NCBI GenBank assembly: GCA_013286465.1
Contig: JABDFR010000003.1
Coordinates: forward strand, 1 to 64,000
Direction of reading: 5' to 3'
Length of the DNA: 64,000 nucleotides
Source of the DNA: Acidobacteriota bacterium
GTDB taxonomy: Bacteria > Acidobacteriota > Terriglobia > Acidiferrales > UBA7541
Shown piece by piece: positions 8,652 through 16,633 of this stretch. Made by a program: the position numbers and the translations under genes. How positions within the stretch are numbered: the stretch's first letter is position 1; every line of letters begins with the position of its first letter. The notes beneath the pieces were generated by a model. That model made no database searches. It worked only from the letters and a program-made list of their open reading frames with translations, and was not told the origin of the DNA.

Positions 8652-8903
8652 TTAGTGCCGCGGGCCGTTGAGATTGATCCAACGGATCGGCGGTGGGTCG
8701 TGATGGGTAATTCCCTGCTGGTCACAGAGTTGATTTAGGCGCTCATAAAGATGAGGGAGGTGATTTAACGCCATATCTTCGACGAAAACGCGGAGGAGCT
8801 CATCATTTCGGATCCGTCGATAGAGCCATCGAAGGAACAAAATGAACTGCACGGCGGCGGCGACGGCCAGAGCAGCTCGGTATGGGTCGAATAGAAATTG
8901 CAT
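8652..8903 (-). CDS. Small phage membrane protein (possible holin)
   Basis: 83 aa with one clear N-terminal hydrophobic helix (about 9-26, RAALAVAAAVQFILFLRW), then a basic RR-rich turn and a soluble amphipathic tail rich in His and acidic residues. It lies 39 bp upstream of the lytic transglycosylase gene on the same strand, the usual place for a holin or antiholin. A single membrane segment with a soluble C-terminus would fit a class III-like holin, or merely a membrane-anchored accessory. There is no strong ribosome site before the ATG, so the start is uncertain. Confidence 0.5.
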   Translation of the reverse strand: MQFLFDPYRAALAVAAAVQFILFLRWLYRRIRNDELLRVFVEDMALNHLPHLYERLNQLCDQQGITHHDPPPIRWINLNGPRH

Positions 8904-9060
8904 GGAGGGCCTTTGCGTGGCGGATTAGTGTTTTGTCTCTGATGTCGTGGCAAGCAAAAAGAGAGAGAAACGTCGCCGAATTTGACCGCAATTAATGCTG
9001 AGCTCAAGATGCGGCAACATCCGCGATTCCCCAAGCGCTTCGTTCAGCACCGGACACCAG

Positions 9061-9618
9061 CTAGCCAAATAGTGATCCCAGACCCAGACCGAGTCCGCCG
9101 AAGACGCTGTCCAGACCACTGTTGTCGGCGTTGCCGCTGGCATTACTGCGGACGCCGAGCAGCTGCCCAGGCACGCTCATGCTTTTGCCTAGCAGGTTGG
9201 CATCTATCCCGAAAGTTTGGTTCAGAGCATTCAGCCCGGCGAGACGCTGCTGCTGAGCATTATTTGCGAAGGAAATTTGATTTTGACGGGCCTGCTGAGC
9301 CAAGTTTTGCGCCTGTTCCCTGCCAAGCTGCGCGGTAAGATCGTTGAAGCCTGCAGCATTATTGGTACGGGCAACTTGATTCTGCGCGGATTCCTGGAGC
9401 GCGTCGAACGCGGTGCGGGCCGCTCCCATGCCCTGCTGAGTGATTGCGTCTTGTTGCGACTGAGTGTAACCCGGGTTAGTCAGGAGATTCAGAATCGTCG
9501 GCAGGAGGAGGCTGCGGTCTTGATTTGAGTTCTGATTTTCCTGGCCTAACAGTTGGTTTTGCGTGGCAAGCTGCTGATCGGTGAGGTTGCGGGTTTGCTG
9601 CTGTGCCGCTCGGCTCAT
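9061..9618 (-). CDS. Gln/Asn-rich phage virion-associated protein
   Basis: 185 aa. The ATG at 9618 is preferred over an upstream TTG because GGAGGG lies 5 nt before it. The protein is strikingly rich in Gln, Asn and Ala (about residues 10-140) with long amphipathic helical stretches such as TAFDALQESAQNQVARTNN. It ends in a Gly/Leu tail (FGGLGLGLGSLFG). There are no Cys or His motifs. Similar Gln-rich helical proteins encoded near the tail end of podovirus late operons are ejected internal or tail proteins. That comparison is by composition and position only. It is located between a GNAT-like gene and the lysis cassette. Confidence 0.5.
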   Translation of the reverse strand: MSRAAQQQTRNLTDQQLATQNQLLGQENQNSNQDRSLLLPTILNLLTNPGYTQSQQDAITQQGMGAARTAFDALQESAQNQVARTNNAAGFNDLTAQLGREQAQNLAQQARQNQISFANNAQQQRLAGLNALNQTFGIDANLLGKSMSVPGQLLGVRSNASGNADNSGLDSVFGGLGLGLGSLFG

Positions 9619-9739
9619 TGAACCCTCCAAACATAAAATTTGAATTCTTGGGATTGCGGTGCATCGAATCTAAATCTGCAGCACGAGCTAGATCCGGCAT
9701 CGTTACTGGCTCGTTGACGACGGTCTCAGCCCTGTCCGC

Positions 9740-10144
9740 TCAGGATGAGCGGAGACGGATCGAATATGGAGTCCAAGCGTCATCACGGACCCAGCCCAAT
9801 TGGGTCAATCGGCGGCCGAAGCGACGTGCGATTTTTGGGGGAATCCACGCATGAGCGTCTTCGAGGCCCTTGCGGAGCAGGTCGCTCGCGGCAGCCGAGT
9901 GTAGCGAAATTAGATTCGTTAGGCGCTGTCTCGGAGTGTCGCGGTCGGGATCAGCGAGCAAATAAATTTCGCAGGTTACGCGAGCTAGTGCGCCCATGGT
10001 GATCTGGCCTTTCGTGTCTTCCTGGATAAGTTTTGACACGAAGAGCGGATTTTCCAAGTCAGGAAATTGATAGTCGAAGGATTGGCGCGCATGGATGTTT
10101 CTCAGAGCGTCGAGATCGGATAATGAGTATTCGCGGACGTTCAT
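9740..10144 (-). CDS. Phage-encoded GNAT-like N-acetyltransferase
   Basis: 134 aa. The opening MNVREYSLSDLDALRNIHAR is the usual first strand and helix of GNAT acetyltransferases, followed by a central β-rich part (GQITMGALARVTCEIYLL). The typical acetyl-CoA loop (R/QxxGxG/A) is not obvious. The C-terminal half instead carries a helical RRFGRRLTQLGWVRDD segment. This fits the small diverged GNAT-like proteins often found in phage late regions, where substrates are unknown. It is co-directional with the flanking virion genes. Confidence 0.55.
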   Translation of the reverse strand: MNVREYSLSDLDALRNIHARQSFDYQFPDLENPLFVSKLIQEDTKGQITMGALARVTCEIYLLADPDRDTPRQRLTNLISLHSAAASDLLRKGLEDAHAWIPPKIARRFGRRLTQLGWVRDDAWTPYSIRLRSS

Positions 10145-10241
10145 TTTATGTTCTAGTGAGCTTCGACGAACGCAAGCCTGCAGCCCAACCGACCGACCCC
10201 CCGATAGCTCTCCGAGCGTACCGACTCACATGCCCCCGTTT

Positions 10242-10577
10242 CTAGAAAACGTGGTGCCGCATGATCGGATGCAGTTTGGCAACGGATTCGGTGAGTTCAA
10301 AACTCGAGTCAAAGGGCGTGACTCCAAGTGGCGATAACGCGTTCGCGATCGCTTCCGGGATTATTTTCGGACTGAGAGGGTGCGGAAGCTCTTGCCAGGC
10401 CGGATTCTGCGACAACGAATTATGCGTGCCTTCGTCGGCTTCGACGAGCGCCAGTATTTTTATGTCGGGACTCGCCGCAGACCTCGGATCGGCGTGTAAG
10501 TAGTGCGAGGTGGTGAAATGAGCGGATTCGACTTGCCATGCTGAAAGAGTGGTCACGTAGTAGGTACGGCCTTGCAT
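10242..10577 (-). CDS. Hypothetical phage protein
   Basis: 111 aa from an ATG at 10577, chosen because AGGA lies 6 nt upstream; the longer frame begins at 10646. No family recognised. It begins with a β-like MQGRTYYVTTLSAWQ, contains a His-rich stretch (SAHFTTSHYLHAD) and the acidic DIKILALVEADEGTH, and ends HPIMRHHVF. No signal peptide or membrane helix. Its place between the Hint-domain protein and the GNAT-like gene suggests an accessory virion or assembly factor. Confidence 0.55.
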   Translation of the reverse strand: MQGRTYYVTTLSAWQVESAHFTTSHYLHADPRSAASPDIKILALVEADEGTHNSLSQNPAWQELPHPLSPKIIPEAIANALSPLGVTPFDSSFELTESVAKLHPIMRHHVF

Positions 10578-10767
10578 GTTGTTTCCTAGGGAATCTGGAA
10601 TCGTACTTTGTAGTTCGTCACGCTCGAACTGCACTGCATCGAGCATTGAGGCGGGCGAAGACTTAAGAATTCCGGCCGCGCGCGACGGGTTTTGGAGTGA
10701 AACAAATGGGGGCGCGATCAGACGGCAAAAGCGCCAGCGTAGCGTTCAGGACTCAACTGAAAAACGA

Positions 10768-11796
10768 CTAGGAATTAAACGTGTAGTTGTGAGTGAGGAT
10801 GCTTGCGCTATCTTTACCCGCGAAAAACTCGTGGATCGGGGCGCAACTTATGGTTACTTTCTTGCTTTCCTCGCGGACCACCTCGATTTTTTGCAGTGTC
10901 ACGTTAGCGTATCGCCCGACCAGAATGTCGGCTAAGCATAACCGCTCCGCGCGCATCGGCGAACCGTCCGCCAGCGTGAAAATGTGATGCGGCGTCACAT
11001 CCAAGGTTTCGTGATTCGAGAGATGGAGACGAATGAAAGTATCGGCGGGCAGGATTTCCAGTCGGACGATTCGGGTCCAGGCGCTCTTGCCTCGCGGGCC
11101 GACGCCACCGTTGCCCGGCGCTAGGATGTGGTCTCCTACCTTGCAAGCGTCGATCGGGACGGTTCCGCGATCTCGCTCGACAACCAGCATACCTTGGCGG
11201 ATGCAATTGCCGCTGCCGCCGCCCGATCCACCTCCTGATCCGCTCGTCGGAGTCGCAGCGATCATTGCGCCCTGCGATAGAGGAATTCGAGCTTGGAGCG
11301 ATTGTTGCTGAGCAGCAACGTTTGTTTTTGCTGCTTGAGCGTTGGCGGGAGAGCCGGAACCCCCACCTACCCAATTTAGCGCGGCGGCTGAATCATCCCA
11401 GTACGGATAGAAGAAATAACTGGTTCCGGGAGCTAGGCCAGTGATGGCCAGTGAACCGTTGGGGATTGCAGTACTAGTTCCATCAGCTCGATAAACAGCG
11501 AAACTTGACCATGACCATGTCACGCTCGTAGGTGTGGAAGAGTACGTGAACGAAGCATTCCAAGTCGGCGGGATGCTGCCTTTGGCTAATACCCCCGGCT
11601 TGGAAGGATCGATTGCATTTGACGTAAGAGCGTCTGAGGACACGCGGGCGAAGTCGGCACCGTCGGTTATTGCGGAGTCGAGTGACAACTTGTTTGTGGT
11701 GCCAATTGCATTGACGCCGGTGAGCAGGCGTTTTAGAGATTCGTAGAGATGAGATGACGTTGACTTCAAGGCTTCGATTTGGGGAATCGTAATCAT
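10768..11796 (-). CDS. Phage protein with fibronectin-like segment and C-terminal intein-like Hint domain
   Basis: 342 aa. Residues 1-60 are helical. About 63-150 look like a fibronectin III-type β-sandwich, with paired Trp and the LAPGTSYFFYPYW motif. A Gly/Ser linker runs from about 184 to 197. Residues 198-337 form a Hint (hedgehog/intein) module: initiating C198, the T-x-x-H block TPHH (268-271) and the terminal H336-N337, followed by only five residues (YTFNS). Inteins need Cys/Ser/Thr after the Asn. Here Tyr follows, which is the pattern of bacterial intein-like domains that cleave rather than splice. Self-cleavage or attachment of the N-terminal part to another molecule is therefore plausible, but not shown. 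It sits in the tail part of the late operon, so a virion surface protein is likely. Confidence 0.72.
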   Translation of the reverse strand: MITIPQIEALKSTSSHLYESLKRLLTGVNAIGTTNKLSLDSAITDGADFARVSSDALTSNAIDPSKPGVLAKGSIPPTWNASFTYSSTPTSVTWSWSSFAVYRADGTSTAIPNGSLAITGLAPGTSYFFYPYWDDSAAALNWVGGGSGSPANAQAAKTNVAAQQQSLQARIPLSQGAMIAATPTSGSGGGSGGGSGNCIRQGMLVVERDRGTVPIDACKVGDHILAPGNGGVGPRGKSAWTRIVRLEILPADTFIRLHLSNHETLDVTPHHIFTLADGSPMRAERLCLADILVGRYANVTLQKIEVVREESKKVTISCAPIHEFFAGKDSASILTHNYTFNS

Positions 11797-11971
11797 AGTC
11801 AGAGAGCTGTTAGGTCTAGACGAATTCGTGCCAGAAAGTTTCTAAAGTTTGCTGGCTAAAAATAGAGCGATGACTCGAATGCGAGTTGTTAATCCAAAGA
11901 TCGAATATCAACAGAACACTAGGAACTGGGAGGCAAGAGAAACTGTCCGTCTGTACGTAATTCGGCGTGCA

Positions 11972-13789
11972 TCAATGGGACGGCGATGCCATTTTGACCT
12001 CGCCAATTACGGGACTCCGGAAAGAGGACCCAGAATCAGTTTCGATGAGAAGCAGGCATCTCTCCGAAATCGCGTACGCAGCAAATCGGTGTGTGCCAGC
12101 GGACTTTGCGAGTGCCACGGTCAGAGTCGAGCGACCCATCTCGTCGAAAGGAACCAGGCCTCCCTCTAGTACGTTTCCTTCGAGACCGACGGGTCCGCCT
12201 TGGACGGAAGAAAGCGAACCATCGATGATCGCGCCGCTGTCCGAGAGAGAGAATCTGCCGAGCTCATAGATTGCCGACTCGTTTGCAGCACGGAGTTGGA
12301 ACGCAAGCGCCTTGCCTGCGAGATCTGCAATCACCACCGGATCCATTTCATGCCTTGTGATTTCACCTTCGAGAATCCATTTTCCAGACTGCCCAGAAAT
12401 CTTGCCTGCGACCGCGGGGAATCTCCCGCTGGATACGGGAGAGGTTCCTGGACCAGATCCGGTGACTTCGCGGGAATTCCCGAACGATGCGGTAAACGTT
12501 ATCCGAATCGGCGGATTCGCGGAAAGTGCGTTTTCTATTCTTAAGTCTACGTCGTCTGTTCCGTCTTGAGCTTTTCGCGATTCGTAATTCCCTGCGACCG
12601 AGGCTCCCGATTCCAAAGCGCTCCCATCGCTCGATTTCAGGTCGATTTCCCCTGCGGTGATCTTCCCGGCACCATCGGAGCGTAGGCTTCCGACCGCTGC
12701 GATTGCATTACCGCCATCGTCGTGACCGCGAACAATAAACGTATAGTTTCCTTGGAACGCAGCGGGCGGCGCAATCGTGAAAGTAAAGGAATCGCTCTTA
12801 GTGGGATCAGCCACGGAGGTTGCCGTGATCATCGGCGTATTATTGGGAGACTGCGGGGCGGTGTTCGGCGGCGTATAGATTACGCTTAGCGGTTGTTGCG
12901 CGCTTAATGCCCCTGCTTGTGCCGTTGGTTCCAGCGACCAGCTCACTCCTTGGCCGGCGACATCGTTGTTGACGACGGCATTAATCGTCACGCCGGCGCT
13001 GCCCGCATTGATCTGTGCAAATGGATTCGAAATCGAAACGCTTATAGGCTGTGCCGAGGCCTGAATGCGGATGTCATCGAAATCGGAAACCGTCGTGGTC
13101 GTAACGGAAGTGGCAGTGATAGTCGGCGTGTTGTTAGGGGCGGCCGGCAGCGTCGCCGGTGGCGTATAAATCACGCTAAATGGTTGCGCAGAGCTGAGCG
13201 CGCCGCACGCAGGGCTGCAGGCGGCGCCTTGCGCCATCAGCGCCCAAGTTACGCCGGCGTTCGCAGTGTCGAATAGAACCTGCGCATTCAGCGTAACAGG
13301 TTCGGCGTCTGGCGCAATATTGGTGATCTTATTAGTGATATGGACGACGACTTGGGGTGCGCCGATCGTAAATGTGTCCGTGAGCGTGACAGAGGAGTTG
13401 GCATCAGCTGTCGCAGTTAAAATCAAACTATTGGGTGTTGGTGGCAAAAGCGGAGCCGCAAAGTTCACCGTGGTCGTGGACGTGAAGGTATCAGGTCCGT
13501 TAGCGGTCACAGTGTTCGATTGGCCGCTAAGAGTTCCGCACGCTGTAGTGCAGGGGGTGGTCGTGTCTCCGTTACTTGGCTCGTTAAGCGCCAAGGTGAA
13601 ATTAACGCCGCGATTTAGCGTGTCATTTTGGGTTGTGACCGAAAAAACAAAATTCGTGCCGCCGGGTACGGTTACAGGGGTACTCGTGAAAGCAATGGAT
13701 AGTGGTCCGACACTGTTGCCGCCGCCTCCACAGCCACAAAGTAAGATTAGAACCGCACCGGCAAAAAACAGCGCCGAAAACCGCCGCAT
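11972..13789 (-). CDS. Surface lipoprotein with Ig-like repeats (phage-region cargo)
   Basis: 605 aa from the ATG at 13789, which follows a GGGGGG ribosome site and begins a proper lipoprotein signal: MRRFSALFFAGAVLILLCGC with the acylated Cys at position 20, then a Gly-rich linker. Three related bacterial Ig-like segments follow, each ending near a VIYTPP…P.NNTP.ITATSV motif (around residues 160-220, 230-320). The C-terminal half begins with FQGNYTFIVRGHDDGGNAIAAVGSL and is built of β-strands containing IDGSL/LEGG motifs. Such proteins are common as exported acidobacterial lipoproteins of unknown role. Being in the late operon between the Hint-domain gene and the large tail gene, it could be a lysogenic-conversion protein altering the host surface. 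Confidence 0.75.
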   Translation of the reverse strand: MRRFSALFFAGAVLILLCGCGGGGNSVGPLSIAFTSTPVTVPGGTNFVFSVTTQNDTLNRGVNFTLALNEPSNGDTTTPCTTACGTLSGQSNTVTANGPDTFTSTTTVNFAAPLLPPTPNSLILTATADANSSVTLTDTFTIGAPQVVVHITNKITNIAPDAEPVTLNAQVLFDTANAGVTWALMAQGAACSPACGALSSAQPFSVIYTPPATLPAAPNNTPTITATSVTTTTVSDFDDIRIQASAQPISVSISNPFAQINAGSAGVTINAVVNNDVAGQGVSWSLEPTAQAGALSAQQPLSVIYTPPNTAPQSPNNTPMITATSVADPTKSDSFTFTIAPPAAFQGNYTFIVRGHDDGGNAIAAVGSLRSDGAGKITAGEIDLKSSDGSALESGASVAGNYESRKAQDGTDDVDLRIENALSANPPIRITFTASFGNSREVTGSGPGTSPVSSGRFPAVAGKISGQSGKWILEGEITRHEMDPVVIADLAGKALAFQLRAANESAIYELGRFSLSDSGAIIDGSLSSVQGGPVGLEGNVLEGGLVPFDEMGRSTLTVALAKSAGTHRFAAYAISERCLLLIETDSGSSFRSPVIGEVKMASPSH

Positions 13790-13891
13790 CAAACCCCCTG
13801 AAAGAAAATAGGCACAGCAGTGTATAGAAGCGAGCCGCACCCCGCAAGTTGGACGGGAATAAGAGCGATGAGGTTGCTTCGATCTGGAGCT

Positions 13892-16273
13892 CTAATTGTG
13901 GCCGCGAACGACGGACCACGGGTCCGGTTTCGCCCACGCCGTAAACTTTGTCACTGAGAACCAGTTCGTAGCGCTGCTCGTGCTCAACTGATAGGCAATG
14001 CGCTCGCCGAGAATGCTCGCGAAGATTTCCATGTCCTCGGTGGCGGGTGACGCCAACGGCCAAGTTCCTATTGACTGCGCGACATTTCCAGGCAGCAGCG
14101 CCGTAAGCTGCAGAGTGCCGCTGCCCTGCGCATTTGCCGTTGCATAACCCACCAAATTACGCCCGCTTAACGGCATGCGACTCAAGAACGCCGTTGTGTA
14201 GTAGGAATTTATGGTAGCGCCGTCGTCAGAAAACAATCCGGGCGTTAAGCCCAAAACCTTGCCCGATGAGGAATTGTTGCCAAAGAAAATCTGATCGGTA
14301 CCATTCGCGCGCTCGATCAAATTGCAGGAATTTGCCGCGATATTCCATTGCGTCCATTTCCGGCCGTGTCCAGGCGAAGTGAGCATCGTGGCTAGCGGAT
14401 CGGTGAATCCCTCGGTGTAGTCAAGGACTAGCACCTGTGATGGTTGCGTCGCAGCGCCCAAGGGAACTCCTACGAGAAGCCGCTTATGTTCTGTGTCGAC
14501 TTGCACCCAGATTCGCGATCCAAACTGCCAGTTAATCGTGTCCCACGTGGGTTGAATTTCCTGTGAGAGCTTGATCGGGTTCCCGCCGTCGAACAGGTAG
14601 AGCCCCGCGCGGCCCGCGATCACCGCCCACTCCTCGCCGATTCCTACACCGTGTACAGACGGCGTCCCAACTTTATTAGAAACTTCCTCCACCGACCAGA
14701 GATCCGGCTCGTTTACTCCGTCGTCGGTGGTGACAAACAGGCTTCGCTCTTTTACCAAGTAGAGATAGTTGCGCAACCTGAATGCGGCTCGAATTCCCTG
14801 CCCGTTGTTTTCCGCCACCTCCATAAGCCCAGTGACACCGTCGTAGCTTTCGGCATTTAACGCTCGCGATCCGCGGATGATAGAGGCGTTCTGTGGTTGC
14901 AGCGTGGGAAATACTTCAATGTTATCGACAAGAAAAGACTCGCCGGTGGGCGAGGGCACACCATCGGCATAAACCCGCAAAACCATGTCGTTTGGAATCG
15001 AAGTTTGCGGCGGAATTAGTTGCGAAATATATTCGACATATCCAGTGGTTGCTTGTAACGCTGTAACTGCGAGCCCCGTGCCAATCGTACCTGCGGTCGG
15101 GCTGAAGCAGTTGATGCGCAAAGTTCCTTGATTGAGATTACCGCTTCGCTTGACTCGTGCACGCACGGAGTAATCGACATTTTGCACGAGGAGCGGATCG
15201 CCGGCCGGGTCTTTCACGGCTGCTTGCGCGATCATCCCCCTAGCGACTGTGTGTCCGTCGCCTGTGATGCGGTAGGCGTCGCCCCAGACGACATCACTCG
15301 ACTCCTGGCTAGCTCCCGCGCCCGACGTCGGATCACGTGTCCAACCCAGCGGACGGCCGTTACCGGTCGAATCCCAACCACCGTCGAAAGTTATGTTTGT
15401 CCAGTTGTCCATCTTCGCGCGCTCGCCCCACCAAAAAAGGCGCTCCGAATAATCGATCACTCCCAGCTGATCTGGAAGTTCGATTTGCGCGAAAAGGTAG
15501 TCCATGCTCACGCCTGATAGCAGAATCGTATCGTCGAAATCAACCGTGAGCGTGGTCGTGCTGTTATCGTTGATGGTCATCGTTGCCGGCACTTGGAAGA
15601 AATCGGCGCCACCTGCACCAGTAAAGCAAAGCAGTCGTTGCACTATATTCGCTGGGCCCGTTGGGATGTTTGTCAGTGTTACCTGTTTTCCGCCCGCAGC
15701 CGTCCAACTTATGGGTGGCGATGGCGCCGTCCAGAACCCTTGCCGTGTTACAAAGACGACGCTGACCTGATGCACACCCGCCGAGATGTTCCCGGCTGCT
15801 GCGGCGTCGGCGGCAGTCGGCCCTTCGCCTGGCCCAACTTGGCTCACGCGATCAAAAAAAATGTCATCGAATTGGCGCGGAAGATCCTGGCCCAGTAGCG
15901 AATCGCTAAAGGCCATATATTCCCGGCCGAAGAGGGTTGTCGAGGCAAGATACTGGTTCGGCGTTCCACCCGCCGCCACAAGTCCGAGAGTTCCTGGAGT
16001 TGTTTCCTTATACAGATTTCCAAGCGAGTCGAAGACGAGCAGCCTGTCGACAAGATTGGCCGTGATGTAAGTCCTCAAGCCGTTCACGCCAACCGCGCCG
16101 CTGAGCGCCGCAAACTGCGACGCGAGTCCAGCGCGCGTGCGAACGCCTCCAGGAAAAAATTCGACGTCCGCGAGACTAGGCGACATCCCAGGCGGAACAT
16201 CGGAGGGATCCAGTAGCGTAATCCAGCCGCCGAACGTATCAAGCGGAATGGGGGCGAAGGTTTCAATAGACAT
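13892..16273 (-). CDS. Large phage tail/head-completion structural protein
   Basis: 793 aa, β-rich throughout, with no signal peptide. The start MSIETFAPIPLDTFGG is followed by DPSDVPPGMSPSLADVEF and FFPGGVRTRAGL. This arrangement resembles the large podovirus-type structural proteins that build the tail tube or hub. Later parts (about 340-470) look like a jelly-roll module, with many Thr/Gly-rich strands and the ERLFWWGERAKMDNWTN segment. It lies between the connector-like protein and the Hint-domain protein in the minus-strand late operon. Exact role within the virion cannot be fixed from sequence alone. The ribosome site is weak. Confidence 0.6.
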   Translation of the reverse strand: MSIETFAPIPLDTFGGWITLLDPSDVPPGMSPSLADVEFFPGGVRTRAGLASQFAALSGAVGVNGLRTYITANLVDRLLVFDSLGNLYKETTPGTLGLVAAGGTPNQYLASTTLFGREYMAFSDSLLGQDLPRQFDDIFFDRVSQVGPGEGPTAADAAAAGNISAGVHQVSVVFVTRQGFWTAPSPPISWTAAGGKQVTLTNIPTGPANIVQRLLCFTGAGGADFFQVPATMTINDNSTTTLTVDFDDTILLSGVSMDYLFAQIELPDQLGVIDYSERLFWWGERAKMDNWTNITFDGGWDSTGNGRPLGWTRDPTSGAGASQESSDVVWGDAYRITGDGHTVARGMIAQAAVKDPAGDPLLVQNVDYSVRARVKRSGNLNQGTLRINCFSPTAGTIGTGLAVTALQATTGYVEYISQLIPPQTSIPNDMVLRVYADGVPSPTGESFLVDNIEVFPTLQPQNASIIRGSRALNAESYDGVTGLMEVAENNGQGIRAAFRLRNYLYLVKERSLFVTTDDGVNEPDLWSVEEVSNKVGTPSVHGVGIGEEWAVIAGRAGLYLFDGGNPIKLSQEIQPTWDTINWQFGSRIWVQVDTEHKRLLVGVPLGAATQPSQVLVLDYTEGFTDPLATMLTSPGHGRKWTQWNIAANSCNLIERANGTDQIFFGNNSSSGKVLGLTPGLFSDDGATINSYYTTAFLSRMPLSGRNLVGYATANAQGSGTLQLTALLPGNVAQSIGTWPLASPATEDMEIFASILGERIAYQLSTSSATNWFSVTKFTAWAKPDPWSVVRGHN

Positions 16274-16633
16274 AGATTTGGTTTTCGTCGGCGATTGGTT
16301 GCGAACGCGTGTTTGGACCCCTCCGCGCGTCCGACAGTTCGTCCGCCAAGAGATTTGGCAATTAAATACAGATTAGTTGATCATCGAAAAGTGCTCGCGT
16401 GCCGCCATCGCGACTATTGTTTGTCGCGCCAAAACTTTCCGTTCGACAGGGGCTTGGAAATAACTTGGAATTCAGAATCCGAGACGAACTCCGCTCAGGA
16501 CATCGCGAACGCGGGCGGCTATGCTATCATCACACGCTTACGTTTCGTCGCTGCACGCAACCTGTATGCCAATTTGCGAATCGAAAAGCTTGGGATTCGG
16601 ATCGTTAACTCCGTTAAGAGACGAGGGCTCCGA
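16274..16633. other. Divergent intergenic region
   Basis: 360 bp between the minus-strand tail gene and the plus-strand NHL gene. It must hold the promoter of the NHL gene and possibly one for the downstream half of the late operon. I see no strong hairpin, direct repeat or consensus -35/-10 pair. Confidence 0.4.
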
